DNA from: Thunnus maccoyii
Taxonomy: Eukaryota; Chordata; Actinopteri; Scombriformes; Scombridae
Direction of reading: 5' to 3'
Length of the DNA: 64,000 nt
NCBI RefSeq assembly: GCF_910596095.1
Contig: NC_056534.1
Location: 15,885,490-15,949,489 of the forward strand
Shown here: in pieces, positions 12,501-28,891 of the stretch
How the letters are laid out: every line of letters begins with the position of its first letter
How positions within the stretch are numbered: the stretch's first letter is position 1
Position numbers and translations under genes: made by a program
The notes under the pieces: generated by a model
What the model was told of the DNA's origin: nothing
The model's database searches: none
Seen by the model: only the letters and a program-made list of their open reading frames with translations

Positions 12501-14786
12501 TGATGCAGCAACCTTCCAGAAAGAAATTAGTTCAAGATAACTAGAAATACATCAATAAACCTGGTATATACAGTATATGTGATATTTTGTTAAACCTCTT
12601 TCTGTGTAATTGCTGCATGTATGTAGTGTGTTTACTTTTGGAAAGTCACAAAATTAAGCATACTCAAACAAGTTAGTATGCATACTAAAAAAATATTGAG
12701 TTTGTTGTTGATGTACATGACTGAACCACAATGCAATACACAAAAAGAAGTGAAGGAGCTACTGAGCTACAATGAATTAAAACACATTGTGAATGGTGAC
12801 TAACAGCTTGAAGATGATCATGGAAAACAAAATGTAAAGTAAACATCTTTGGAAAGCCAATTTGCTTTCTCTTTGTTGCAGCTTTACTGTCATTATTGCA
12901 TACTTTTCTATTAGTAAAAACCAGTAAAGTACATTAATTTTATTGTGTAAAACTACAAAAACAGTATATGACAATTAGTATATTATAGTTATACACAGTT
13001 GGAACATACTGGTATGAAATTAGAACACAGCTCAAAATCTGCACTAAAAACAAATATGGAGGGCGACACCTTGTGGCAAAATTTGGCATTTGTATCTTCT
13101 AAAAGTTGCTGCAGTGCATCTGAGCTGATTTATTTTTGAGTCTTGTTATGTCACACCACAAGGAAAAAAACTAAAGTGTGTTTAATGAATGACAACTGAA
13201 CTATTTCATAACACAACTTCCTTATGGGATCAGTGGGTGATTGTGTTGTAAAGGTGAGACAAGTGAACCATTCATTATCAGGGAAATTTAAGACTTTAAA
13301 GACAACTAACATTAGAGGCTTTTATATTATGAACACTTAACAAAACATGATAATTTAAGTAAAAAACATGCTGTAGTTAATGTAAGTTAATGATCCACAA
13401 AGTAAATTATTTTACAAAACATCCTGACACACTTTTTCATTCAAGGGAATGAGAAGTGAAGTGGAATGAAGTGTCTTTTGACTGGTACTGTACATCTGTA
13501 CATGTACATAAGGCCTTCACAAATCTCAATCTGTGTTTTGGATCAGTGGTCCCCAACTGGGGGTTGAGACCACAATAGGTTGCTGGATTAATCAAAGGAG
13601 TCGTGAGATGATAGGACAGGATGGGATACTGAAAAAAAACATATTTTGGACACACAAAATGGTTTCTCTTTTTTTGTCAAGCTTTCTTCTAATTTTTGCT
13701 TTATTTTTTGTGGACTACTGTGTTTTACCTCCTCAAGCCTCCAAAAGTTATTCAAATGAAACAAAATAAGTCCTCTTTCTTGATCTGCAAGATTAGTCGA
13801 TTAATGAAGTAGTCAATAAATAGAAGATTAATCAGCAATTTTGACAACTGAATTATTGATTTGGTCATTTTTTTAAGCAAAAATGAAAAAATAAGCTGGT
13901 TTCAGCTTCTCAAATGTGATTTATTGATTTTCTTTGTCAAACATGATAAGCTGAATATCTTTGGGGTTTGGACTGTTAGTCCAAATTAGACATTTGAAGA
14001 TGAAACCTTGGACTGTGGGGAACTTTAACAGATCTTTTTCATTATTTTCTGACATTTTGTTGGCAAAATGATTAACCGATGAATCAAGACAATAATCGAT
14101 AACTTTACTAGTGACAATGCAATATGTGAGGGGTCCCAAGTAGACTTTGGGAACCACTGTTTTAGACCATCCTTGCAGTTTATCTGTTAATCTAGTCCAG
14201 ATTTGACATGTCTAAGACTTTTGATCTAGACCTGGTCTAATGTGGTCTGAATGGGGAAAAAACAGTGAAATCGCCCTTTTTTCTGTTTACAGAATTGTGA
14301 CAATGGTTTAAACAGTCTCTAGAGTCGAATCAGGTCGTTGTTTGACAAGATTAACAGTGTTTTTATGATAAACATGGTCTAATGGTGTCTGAATGGTGAC
14401 AATGCAGTAAAATCTTTCTTTGATTAAATCTATGGTTCACAAATCTAGAGGTGGGTTTTAAAGGTTAAAGCTTTTACGTTTCTCTCAACTGTCCTCTAGT
14501 CAAAAGCTAACTTCAGCGTCGTAATTATTGTGTATCAGCCTTCAACGATCACATATAACCTATGAAACGTGTTTGCAGCCCTTTGAGTTATATACAGCAT
14601 GTCAGCTGGCTGTTGTGAAGCTATTTGCTAGCTTGGTTAACCAGAGCATGAAAGCGTTTCGTCGCTTACCTGCGCAATTCCTGCACCCATCTGTCCTCCT
14701 CCGATGATCGTTACATGCTTAATAACAACATTTCTAACAGCCGAAGAGGAGAAACCTCTGCAGATTTGGTGAGTGAAGAAAGCCAT
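6749..14786 (-). CDS. hadh: Hydroxyacyl-CoA dehydrogenase, mitochondrial (8 exons, 309 aa)
   Basis: Oxidises L-3-hydroxyacyl-CoA to 3-ketoacyl-CoA with NAD+, the third step of short/medium-chain beta-oxidation in the mitochondrial matrix. Coding exons in transcript order: 14670-14786, 12384-12512, 12133-12290, 11832-11958, 8721-8810, 8560-8632, 7000-7116, 6749-6867. All junctions are GT-AG, the frame stays open and the total is 930 nt with the stop; human HADH is 314 aa. The start at 14786 gives a short Arg/Ser-rich presequence ([15 protein letters not shown]) fit for mitochondrial import. The Rossmann glycine motif GGGQMGAG is at about residues 29-36. The catalytic dyad is His165 in GLHFFNPVP and Glu177 in KLVE, 12 residues apart as in the family. 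The C-terminus is GEGFYKYK. Introns hold several transposons but no exon is disturbed. Tail-to-tail with lef1. Confidence 0.96.
7251..8374. mobile_element. non-autonomous DNA transposon with inverted ends in hadh intron 6
   Basis: The left end reads ACCCCCTTTTCA and the right end, reverse complemented, reads ACCCCTTTTCAATG. Both ends then contain AAGAACCGGCT and a CCTGGTT element in the same inward order. About 1.1 kb, no transposase frame seen. A second inverted-repeat element is nested at 7646-8017. The superfamily is not assigned. Confidence 0.5.
7646..8017. mobile_element. nested MITE with ~50-bp terminal inverted repeats
   Basis: The left arm contains GGTGTTACACCGAATTTGGT and then ATCAGATTCTG. 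The right arm, reverse complemented, contains GGTGTTACACTGTATTTGGT and then ATCAGATTCTG. Outside these, GGCCATT and its complement extend the arms. The interior is AT-rich with AAGTAAAAATAC-type repeats that resemble the MITE at 35911-36421. Non-coding. Confidence 0.65.
9558..9596 (+). repeat. (CA)n microsatellite
   Basis: An uninterrupted CA dinucleotide run in hadh intron 4, followed directly by a LINE-derived segment. Confidence 0.9.
9620..10275 (-). mobile_element. non-LTR retrotransposon fragment (C-terminal reverse transcriptase region)
   Basis: A minus-strand open frame (9769-10275, 168 aa) contains [12 protein letters not shown], then [16 protein letters not shown] and [14 protein letters not shown]. 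These are typical of the thumb/connection part downstream of the catalytic YxDD of LINE reverse transcriptases. The catalytic palm and endonuclease are missing and the frame ends early, so this is a dead 5'-truncated copy. It sits in hadh intron 4 in the same orientation as the gene. Clade not assigned. Confidence 0.75.
10755..11560 (-). pseudogene. decayed Tc1-like transposase, C-terminally truncated
   Basis: The minus-strand frame starts near 11470 ([15 protein letters not shown]), an N-terminal helix-turn-helix beginning common to fish Tc1 transposases. It is interrupted by an in-frame TGA soon after and by frameshifts, then continues in the open stretch 10758-11294 with [29 protein letters not shown] and [17 protein letters not shown], which cover the region around the first two catalytic acidic residues. 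The last part with the DNAPCH-type third catalytic motif is missing, the frame ending near 10755. Located in hadh intron 4. Not active. Confidence 0.85.
13544..14159. mobile_element. hAT-like non-autonomous transposon in hadh intron 1
   Basis: The ends are CAGTGGTCCCCAACTG on the left and, reverse complemented on the right, CAGTGGTTCCCAAAGTC, a CAGTGGT-type terminus typical of hAT elements. The flanking 8-mers are TTTTGGAT and TTTTAGAC, 6/8 identical, compatible with an aged 8-bp target duplication. The interior is non-coding and holds a copy of the dispersed GATTAATCGATTA-type repeat. About 616 bp. Confidence 0.65.
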
Positions 14787-14880
14787 GATGTGCTTTCAGC
14801 TACAGAAACAACCAGGCAGACAGAAGAAGGAGAGGAAGGTCGGCGGTCACGTGACGTCACCAACACTTCATGACCTTTCA
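14787..14880 (-). promoter_or_regulatory. hadh: hadh proximal promoter with CLEAR/CRE and nuclear-receptor half-site
   Basis: Immediately upstream of the hadh start codon. GTCACGTGAC at 14846-14855 is the palindromic CLEAR/E-box core (TFEB/USF family). It overlaps a perfect cAMP-response element TGACGTCA at 14852-14859. TGACCTTT at 14871-14878 reads AAAGGTCA on the minus strand, an NR4A/ERR-type half-site. Motifs are directly visible; use in vivo is inference, though these factor families are known regulators of mitochondrial fatty-acid oxidation genes. Confidence 0.5.
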
Positions 14881-15975
14881 CACACATTGGTTAGAAAACA
14901 GGTGTACAAACTAAGGTGACCCTAAATGTTAAATGTTGAATAAAATACCCCAGGAAAAGATTCTGCTGGAGAATCCTTTAATTAAATATTAATCAAATAT
15001 GCACTGCGTGGTCTGCGTGGTCAAACTGCAGCCACTATGTTTGGAGTGCGCGATTGATCCGAAGTTTACGGTAATCGCATTAAAAGGAAGTAAATATTTA
15101 GCAGCAGCAATACAAACATTTAAAAAACAAAACAAAATCAAAAACAAACTCCAGTCCATACAAGTAAAAGTTCTGCGTTTTAAATATTATATATAATATT
15201 ATTTCAACTTTTAAAGGGATGCTTAAAAAAAAGCAGGTTAGCAGGCTGGAGTTATGTGCAAAGTATATCCAGCTGCACGAACCTGCAGTGTTTACACGAC
15301 ACACCCATTTTATTACATGATATACCCACTTGGTTAGGTTTAGGCATGAGGAGAGGCATGGTTAGGGGTAGTAGAGTGAGTGTGTCTTGTACCCTTATCC
15401 AAAAAAGGTGATATTAATTTAAAAAATATAAATGAAAGAGGCAAAAATTAACATCAGGAAATTCAACAAATAATTTAAAGCAAAGCAAACAAACGAATCA
15501 AATCTGATTCAGCCTCACAGCAAGCTGCTTCTCTCTTCCCTACTCCATCTCATTGACCAGCGACTGGTCTTACACCTTCAGCCTCAACTAACATTGGACT
15601 GAAGTTAGTGATTTAATACAGAAACACTTGTAATGTTGGGAACCAGGACCTAGTGAAAAAGGAGAGCAGCAGCCTTTTCACATTGAGGTTGAAGATAAAC
15701 CATATCAACAAGTGTAAACAAAAACATCGATATACTGTAAGGATGAAAATCAGCAAAAGTTGTGCCTCAAAGGCCCATTTTACTGTGAATACTGTGTTGG
15801 TTGACAAGTACCAACTTGTAGTCAGTGTCTTTTCTAGCTTTGAGATAGTTTTACTGATTGGATTACATTATTCACTACCCACAGCCTGATTGTAGCTACA
15901 CTGCACTGTATGTGTAGTATGACATCATATAGTGCTTAATGCTCTTAAATGAAAACCTTGACCCCCGCTGGTGTA

Positions 15976-17568
<1,593 letters not shown>

Positions 17569-17859
17569 ATTAGTAATGATGAACAATTTGGGATCAATTT
17601 GTTCTTTCAGTATAAAAAGTGTTATAAATGATGATAATTAAGGGAACACATTTTAAATGGCTCTATTTCACGCTGGTTTTGTACTCAAAACAAAGTCATT
17701 CTTAATCACTGACACTAGCATTTCTCAGCAAACAGATACAATTTGTGTCACAAGTGGCCTGCAGCCAGCAAGGAGAGAGAGGGGCTCCAAGTGGCTATAG
17801 ATCAGTGGTGTGCATCATAAAACAATTAAATGATAAAATATTAGTCATCCAGCTGTTAT

Positions 17860-18334
17860 TTTATTCAAAGGCATCTGGCACAAAATACTGAGCCTAATAA
17901 ATCAATCAGCTGATTGACAAAAATGAAATCAACAGAATTTTGACCATTATTGATTGATTATCAAGTAGATATATAGATCATTTTCTGGTTGTAGGTTCTT
18001 AAATGAGTGGATTTATTGCTATTCTAGATTATATCACTGTCAATTTAACACCTATTTTGAGAGAGAAAAGCTATTTCAAGACATTGCTTTGGATTGGGGT
18101 AATTTCTGATGTGTATTTGTCATGACTTTTGAAATTTTATGGACTAAATGATTGCTTGAATAATCAAAAAATATATAAATGAAATTATAATGAAACATAA
18201 TATGCAGTCATAATAGAATGAGCAAAAGAGACACATTCCAATCAAAAATACTTTTTATATTTTGCACACAAAATATCCATATCAACAAAGCACCCTGTTT
18301 ACAGCCAGTCTGCTGAAACCAAGTTTGCACTGTT
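17860..18334 (-). other. cyp2u1: cyp2u1 3' UTR region (end uncertain)
   Basis: Downstream of the cyp2u1 stop codon (TGA at 18335-18337). Minus-strand AATAAA signals occur at 18012-18017 and 17860-17865. The stretch overlaps an AT-rich dispersed-repeat-like segment (about 17820-18180), so the true transcript end is uncertain. Confidence 0.35.
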
Positions 18335-21300
18335 TCAACTACGAGGGCTCACACACACAGTGTATGGACAGGGTGCCAGTGTCAGGCCAAAACGTCCGTG
18401 CAGGGAAGGTGGAGGCACCCCCTCTGGGAGTCTGAATTTGAAGGCCTGAAGTAAGCTGGTAACTGTCAGGAATAGCTCCATCTTTGCCAGCTGTTCACCC
18501 ATGCACACCCTGCGACCTTAGGGATACAAAGGTGAAATCATTACATTACAGGATGAGTTCACAATTTGTCTGTCTTAAAACAACAGTCAGGTGCCCATAT
18601 GACGACTGAAAGAGGTTTTCCTCGCTGTAATCATTCCTCTTGTTCATACTGAACATTAGAAGATCCCATTCAAATGCAATTTCAGTGTAAGTGATGGAGG
18701 TCAAAATCAACAGTTTTAAAAGTTTATCTGAAGCTTATATGAGGCTTCAGCTGTCTGAGTTAGTCATATCAGATGGATATCTGCCACATTTACAGTCTTT
18801 TTAGCATCAGATTCCCTCTTTGTTTCCTCTGATAGTGTTTCCCTGCTGAACTGTGGCGGAAGTATACTAACAAAAAAAGGGACTTTGGCCGTAACATTAC
18901 ATTTTAAGTGCATTATTAAGGGATCTTCTAATGGCCTGTATGAACAGGAGGAATGAATATGGCAAGAAAAACCTATTTCATTGTTCATTTGGGCACTTGA
19001 CTGTTGTTTTAAGACAGACTTAAAACTGTGAACACGTCTTGAACGTTAATTGATACATCAATGTTTCAGATATTTGGCTCATATGAGTAAGAAATAGCAT
19101 ACCAATCCCGAATGGTATGAAGCACTCCTTCCTGAGCAACTTTCCCTCATCATCCAAGAAGCGTGCTGGGTTGAAAGAGTCTGGGTTATCCCACATAGTG
19201 GGATCTCTATGGACAGACCATAGGTTGGGTACAATAATTGTTCCTTTGGGAATAGTGAAGCCTCTGAATTCTGCCAAAAGGAAAAAAAACATGATAATAG
19301 CGAGGGCTGGGTACTGAACTGGGTACTTTTAAGGGTACCAACATTGGTGCTACTGAGAACCAATTCATGTTAGATCGGCGCCAAATTTTGGTACCTTGAG
19401 AGCAGGTTGCGTCGTGAATTCAAATAAATACAGGCTAGTTAGCTTCACTTAGTTAGCGGATAGTTAATCAGCAACGGTGGATAAATATTTAAAAACCCAC
19501 GTTTAACTTTTAAATTGAAGGCCAAAGTTTGATGAGCAGCCCGTGGTCACCACTCCGGCCTTCTAGTCAGCGTTAGCCAGCTAGCATGGTGTTAGCAGTG
19601 TCCAGCTAATGAGACTAACAGACTAGCACGCTAACCAGTTACTAAACACTGGTAGGCTCAGTGAGCTGTGGCTGTGGAGCGACTCGCTGTGGCCGGGGAG
19701 CAGTGAGCTAACCGAGGCCATGTCCTCCGCTGGGAGTTAACAGCTGGACTGGGATGCTCTCTGCTGAGCGGTGCTTCTGGAGGTTGTAGGGACGGGTTTG
19801 GGAGGGGAGAGGGAAGTAGGAAGGGGTTTTATTTTGTGTGGTGCGTTACAACAAAATGCTCTAACAAAATATCCTAAATAAATAAAAATGTTGAAATTGG
19901 AGAAGTTTAGACTCATTTTTACAACTGAAATTACATTTTTGTTATTACAGAGAGAATAAAGTACTGAAAAAAGGTCCTGTTGGGTACTGGTATTGGTTCA
20001 AATGTGAACAGTACCCAACTCTAATAATGGCATTAGCTCAGACTCAGAAATTAACAATGTTATAATCCTGAGCTCTGTTTAAGTTTACCTGTTGTCTTGG
20101 AGGTCATGTGTGGAATACTCAGAGGAACCACCACAGTCAGTCTCTGGACCTCCATGATAGTAGCCTCAGTAAAGGGCATACTTCCTTTATGAGTCAGAGA
20201 CAAAACCTGATTTCTGCCCACCACTTCATCAATCTCTGCTTGGACCTTATCTGAAATCAGAACAGTAGAAGCAAAACAACATTCAGTATTTCCCCCCTCC
20301 CAAATATCAATAACCAAGCAGATTTCCAATTTCCCTTTTTCCCTCAAAGTGTTTTCCATTCGGCAGAAAACAAAGTCTGTGGTCAACATTTGTTTGTTCT
20401 ACATAAATTCCACCTGGAATCTCAGCTATAAATTTTGAAGTTCTACAATGTTGTATACGAATTGCATCCAGTAAAGTGAGTTGATTTGTGAAAATGTGTA
20501 TATTAGTTATTATTAGTTGTTTTCTACACAGTTTTCTTTATTCATCAACAACTCGTGGAAATTCCTTTAGAAATCTGCCATAGAAACTCTCAGCAGAGGT
20601 AATTTTCTGGTTGGCTGATAAAAAGAGATAACTGTTTTAGTACTTCATAACTTTATCAAAATCAAGCAGAATCTGTTGGAGATATTTCAGCTAATGCAGT
20701 TGATAGTGTGCAATTTCACAAGGGTCTATGAGCAGTCTGTATAGTATGGACTGAATGCACTGTTTCTACTTTTACCTTGGACATCAGGATGTAAAGCCAT
20801 GTAGAGCAGGACCCACAAAACTGTGCTGGTGGTGGTGTCAGTGCCTGCGATGAACAGTTCTCCTATTATATAAAAAAGATAGTCTTCTGTGAAGCTGCTG
20901 TCCTCCACTCCAGCAGCTTTCTGGGCCAACATCTCTATCAAGTACATGTCTACAAAATCCCGTGGGTTGTCACGGTCAAGTTTTTCCCAGTGCTTTGCAA
21001 TAATCCTTTTTAGAAACAACGTAATGTCTCTTTCCACTTGTCGTAACTCCTTGAAGGCCCCAAATGGCAAGTAGTACAGCAATGGAAAGATATTGATGAG
21101 GACTGCAGAGCTGTTCACACAGATCTGCAGCCCACGCACCATTAGTTCCAGCAAGGTGCGGAACTCGTGGTCTTCGTGGTGGAAACGTTGACCCAGGGCC
21201 AGCGAGCAGATGACGTTTGACACTGCGTTGCTGATCAGTGGGGCAGGGTCCACACCGGTACCACCAGACTCCTCATTCAGTCGCAGGAGTTCTGTTTTGA

Positions 21301-23343
21301 TGGTAGCCAGGCCTTGAAGGATGCATGGTTCCAAGCTCAACTTCCCCAGGCCAAAGTTTCGGAGTGTGGTGTGGCAGAACTTGCGATGCTTTCTCCAAAC
21401 TGGCCCATAAGGTGCGAAGACTATTCCTTAAGTTCAATTAAACCAGAAAAGGGTAGGTTTATTGCTCAGGTCATCAACCCAAACATTTAGAGCCTTTAGG
21501 TCAAGGTCTATTCAGACAGTTTTCATTCTTATCTCTACGAACTTGTCAAACTGTAACATACCTTGTGGTGTATTTTCATTAAATGTCATTGGTGTGCTTA
21601 AAGACAATATTAAGCTATGCAGATTGATTTTATAAGTTTATAAGCAATAAGGGCTAGTGGGATACAATTTGTATTGGTGTAGTTATAATCTCATGAACCA
21701 TATTTAATCACACTGTACGTATAGAGGCACAGTAGAAGAATCATAATCATACACTGGAGAAATTTGAGTGTGTTTGTATTACATGTCACTTTGCTTGGGT
21801 CTGCATTAAAGTCTTCACCTTTTAAAAAAATACCCTCTGGAGGAGATCAAGAAATAAGGGTGTAAAATGACTAGAATAACTTATAAAAATAAAAGGCCAG
21901 AAGACAACTGGGCAATAATGATGTAAAATGATTCCCAATACTTATATATAAAAATTGGATATAATCAGGTAGAATTATGTATGCCAGTACATATCCTCAA
22001 ACAGCTCAAAAACCTGGTTTGAAGAGTTTTGACCAACAACAAGTGACAGAGATAAAAGCAACATAATAATTGGTCAAAAATTAGGGAAGGTGGATGATAA
22101 GGTGTGGCCTAAGCCGACCCAAGGACATAAAAACAATGCCCCAAAGAAAAACCTTTGGAGCGATTTGGTTCTTTGTAAAAGGTGCTACTCGTTCCCCTTT
22201 TCTTGCCGGCAATAAAAGAACACTTTGCTGTTTGGACCTCTGATTCCCTTTTTATTATTAAGAGAGAGTTTTTGCTCTGATACATTTTTCTGCAACAATT
22301 CGACACAACAACCTATTAATACAAAGTTATACTTGTCAGTAGAATATTGTCTGTTTCTGACTTAAATTCCTCCTTAAATCCTACATTTGATACTGCAGGC
22401 TGAGCAGTGTGAAAAATACTTTTGTTCTTGAGCCGGATTTAACAATGAGACTTTGAGATTTGAAATATAAAGTGTTTCCTTTTGGTACTGTTTTTTGCTC
22501 AACCAGTTTAAAGTATAACGCAGTGGTAAATAGAATCTGTCTATAAGTTACAGCAATACTGACAAGTGTACTCTCAGTCGCCAGTAGTGTATATTACACA
22601 CAAATGTAAAACTAACAGTCTACCACAACAGACCTGCAATAAACCCTACACCCACAAGGGTTATAATGTTCTGTTTTTGTTGAAACTGTTTATGAGAGGT
22701 TTGAGACTAATATTAGAAAAAAAAACTTTCCACAATTAACATTAAGTTGAATCAACACCTCGCTGAAGTTTAGACAATAACTACATTTATTGCACTACAC
22801 TGCAGTAGGAGTAAACTGGAAACTGGGTATGCTTATGCATGTCTGTGCTCACCAGCTGATGAATGCATACACATATCGTTGAAAATGAGTGAAAGTGCCC
22901 TTTAAGCAAACATTACCTTTGCGTTTAGTCATAATAACGACTGCAGGAAGATCTGGTCTGTCGGAGAACACCTCGGGATGGTTTGAGAGAGCATCCTTCA
23001 CCACTTCATAGCCATTAAGCACAACGATCAGCTGACTCCCCACAAAAAGGCTGTATATATTACCATAAACGCTGGCTTGTTCCGTTAAAATAATCATAGG
23101 GGATTTGTTGTTTTTGTCTGATTCCCGTCCAAACCTCCTCAGGATGAAAGACGGAATGAGAAAACCGCCAAAGTTGCCGACTACCGGCAGCGGCTTCGGA
23201 CCTGGAGGAATATTTGCAAAGTCCCGACGTTTCTGATAAAAATTAACTAAAATATACACCATCAAAGGTACTATTAAAACTACAATGTTTACTTGCGACA
23301 GTAGAAAGCCACTCAGTTGCTCCAGCCATGACAACGGAGCCAT
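18335..23343 (-). CDS. cyp2u1: Cytochrome P450 2U1 (5 exons, 529 aa)
   Basis: Membrane-bound P450 that hydroxylates long-chain fatty acids (omega/omega-1) in ER or mitochondria. Coding exons in transcript order: 22917-23343, 20776-21426, 20089-20250, 19103-19270, 18335-18516. All junctions are GT-AG and all frames join; human CYP2U1 also has 5 exons and 544 aa. The N-terminal anchor is hydrophobic at about residues 18-36, followed by the Pro-rich hinge PPGPKPLP at 46-53. The I-helix oxygen-activation motif AGTDTTT is at about 336-342. The K-helix ExxR motif is EVQR at 393-396. The haem loop FGIGRRVCMG spans the exon 4/5 junction, with ligand Cys474. [11 protein letters not shown] and [11 protein letters not shown] match the CYP2U1 subfamily. 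All key residues are present. Exon order and neighbours agree with HADH-CYP2U1-SGMS2 synteny. Confidence 0.96.
18557..19033. mobile_element. foldback MITE in cyp2u1 intron 4
   Basis: Long inverted repeat. The left arm has GTTCACA, GTCTGTCTTAAAACAACAGT, GGTGCCC and ATTAGAAGATCCC. The right arm, reverse complemented, gives GTTCACA, GTCTGTCTTAAAACAACAGT, AGTGCCC and ATTAGAAGATCCC in the same order. Arms exceed 100 bp and flank a non-coding centre. About 477 bp, filling most of the 586-bp intron. Confidence 0.8.
19303..20022. mobile_element. hAT-like non-autonomous element in cyp2u1 intron 3
   Basis: The left end AGGGCTGGGTACTG and the right end (reverse complement GAGTTGGGTACTG) form short inverted termini. 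The interior is non-coding and includes a GC-rich part with GCTAGC-type motifs. Flanking 8-mers TAATAGCG and TAATAATG agree at 6/8 if the right end is at 20021, suggestive of an old target duplication. Confidence 0.5.
21860..22309 (-). mobile_element. possible solo LTR in cyp2u1 intron 1
   Basis: The + strand holds a CATAAAA-like TATA at about 22125, then GCAATAAAAG with AATAAA at 22211-22216, then a T-rich stretch ending in CTGCAACAA. This order (TATA, then polyadenylation signal, then short U5-like end) is LTR-like. No internal retroviral genes, primer-binding site or second LTR was found, and the boundaries are guesses. The element itself would read on the + strand, antisense to cyp2u1; strand field gives the host gene strand. 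Confidence 0.3.
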
Positions 23344-23620
23344 GGTGTCGGAGTAAAAATAAAATGAAATCGGTTATTTAACAATTTTATGCCATATACA
23401 GGATTACTAATAAAGTCTTCGTGATATATTTAAATGACATACAACAGGACGGGGCTTGTTATTTAACAGAGAAGTTCACGCTCTTCCTGTTTTGTTATGG
23501 AACCGGACGAGTCAACGTGGTACCGTTACTGGCTTCCTATTGGCTGATAGAGCAGTGGCCTGCTGTGATTGGTTTGCTTTGATAATGACGACTTCGGGCT
23601 TTTTAGCCCTTTAAGTTGTC
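23344..23620 (-). promoter_or_regulatory. cyp2u1: cyp2u1 upstream region with two CCAAT boxes
   Basis: Just 5' of the cyp2u1 start codon. Two minus-strand CCAAT boxes occur 29 bp apart, at 23539-23543 and 23568-23572, about 200-230 bp upstream of the ATG. Tandem CCAAT boxes are typical of NF-Y-dependent promoters. The start site itself cannot be placed. Confidence 0.4.
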
Positions 23621-23992
23621 TCACAGGCGCCAGCCTGGCAAAATAAACTAAACTAAAATTAAATAAAATTAAATAAACAACTGTCATGTCCAAAAGAGGG
23701 ACCTTTGGTAAGGGCTAAATACCTATTGGGACGGCTACCATAAACTTACATTTCAGGGATTAAATGTCCATAAAACTAATAATAATAGCAGTACTACTAA
23801 CAGCAAAAAATATGGCATTTTTGAACAATCCCGTCACTTACATTAGTATCAGTTCAAAGGGGAGTAAAAGAGTAAAATTTAAATCACCCAATGATCTCTG
23901 GGACTTTGTCTTGCCATTTGTTCATTACTTGATCTCTCTCTTTATATATGACTAAAGCTGCATTTTAATCCACGAATTATGTGATATATTGT

Positions 23993-24034
<42 letters not shown>

Positions 24035-24040
24035 CGATAA

Positions 24041-24090
<50 letters not shown>
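23993..24090 (+). repeat. (GATA)n microsatellite
   Basis: About 24 tetranucleotide units with one interruption (GATCGATAAATA near 24033), between cyp2u1 and the sgms2 3' end. Confidence 0.92.
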
Positions 24091-24091
<1 letters not shown>

Positions 24092-24204
24092 TTACTTCTT
24101 AGTATTTCTTAGTTTTTATATATATTGCACCTGCAAATTAAACTTACGGTACATAGGCTATTTGTTTAAACATGAGACACATGGACACATTAGGACAGAA
24201 GACA

Positions 24205-25137
24205 GAAGAGACAGTATTAAATATTTAATCCAACTTCAGCAATAGATTTGTCAAGTTTATAATGAAATGTCAGGGCTATACTGTACATATGAAATGCTGA
24301 TCTATGCGCAGCTCTATGCATTGTTGTCCTTAATGTGGGTGATATCACATTAATACATAGATAAACATTAGGCTTCCACAAGGGTTTTCCAGAAAAATAT
24401 ATATTTCTTGCATCTTGTGCGAAATAGAAATTCTGCAAGGTTGAGGAGGCGATCCATTGAATGTAAAACTGTCCTAAAACTGTAAATAAAACTGTGGTAT
24501 ATAGCATAATGATCAACTTTGATGATTTAATGTAAGCAAAAAACACACTTAAGTCTTAGTATGGTTACATTTTAATACAATAGTACAATGTTGAGACTAC
24601 AGCTAGGATATACACACTTAAGAGTACTAAAATAATACAAAATTAATAATAATCAAAAAAAATAATAGAAAAAAAATACACCAAGACTCATAAAGGCATT
24701 TTTGGTAGACCTACGGACATTTAACACACTAAGGCACCTTGTGACTTGAGTACACTGATATTGAGGTAAACCCCGTCATCAAATACAGTATGAGGGGGTT
24801 ACAGAAGCAGATCCAAAATCAAGTCTTGCAAATACTGTGTGACAAACCTGCAAGTCAGTTGCTACAAATGGATTTTGTCTGACATTTACTAGGAGCTGAC
24901 ACAGGTATCATTTACAAAAACAATGACAACTCTTCAGGACTTTATCTCATAAATAAATTACAGTGGCAAAGAACACACAGAGACAATATGATTATCCTTG
25001 TAGATACATTTTTGTTGAAACATTTCTTTTATAGCAATGCATCTGGTTCCATTAAATTCCTGTCCAAGAAAGATTGACTGAATGAATACCACTTCAGCGG
25101 ATTATCAAGCAACACTGCTTGGGTTATCAGGGTCCAC
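24205..25137 (-). other. sgms2: sgms2 3' UTR (inferred)
   Basis: Non-coding sequence after the sgms2 stop codon (TGA at 25138-25140). A minus-strand ATTAAA signal at 24224-24229 would give a UTR of about 930 nt. End inferred, not proven. Confidence 0.4.
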
Positions 25138-28834
<3,697 letters not shown>

Positions 28835-28891
28835 GGGTGCCTGCACTGTCCATCCACAGGCACACGGTTCCTCTGGGTTGAGGCTTTTTGA

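Noticed and set aside
23993..24090. Regular repeats considered as CRISPR-like array
   Set aside because: Simple GATA tetranucleotide repeat without spacers, in a vertebrate genome.
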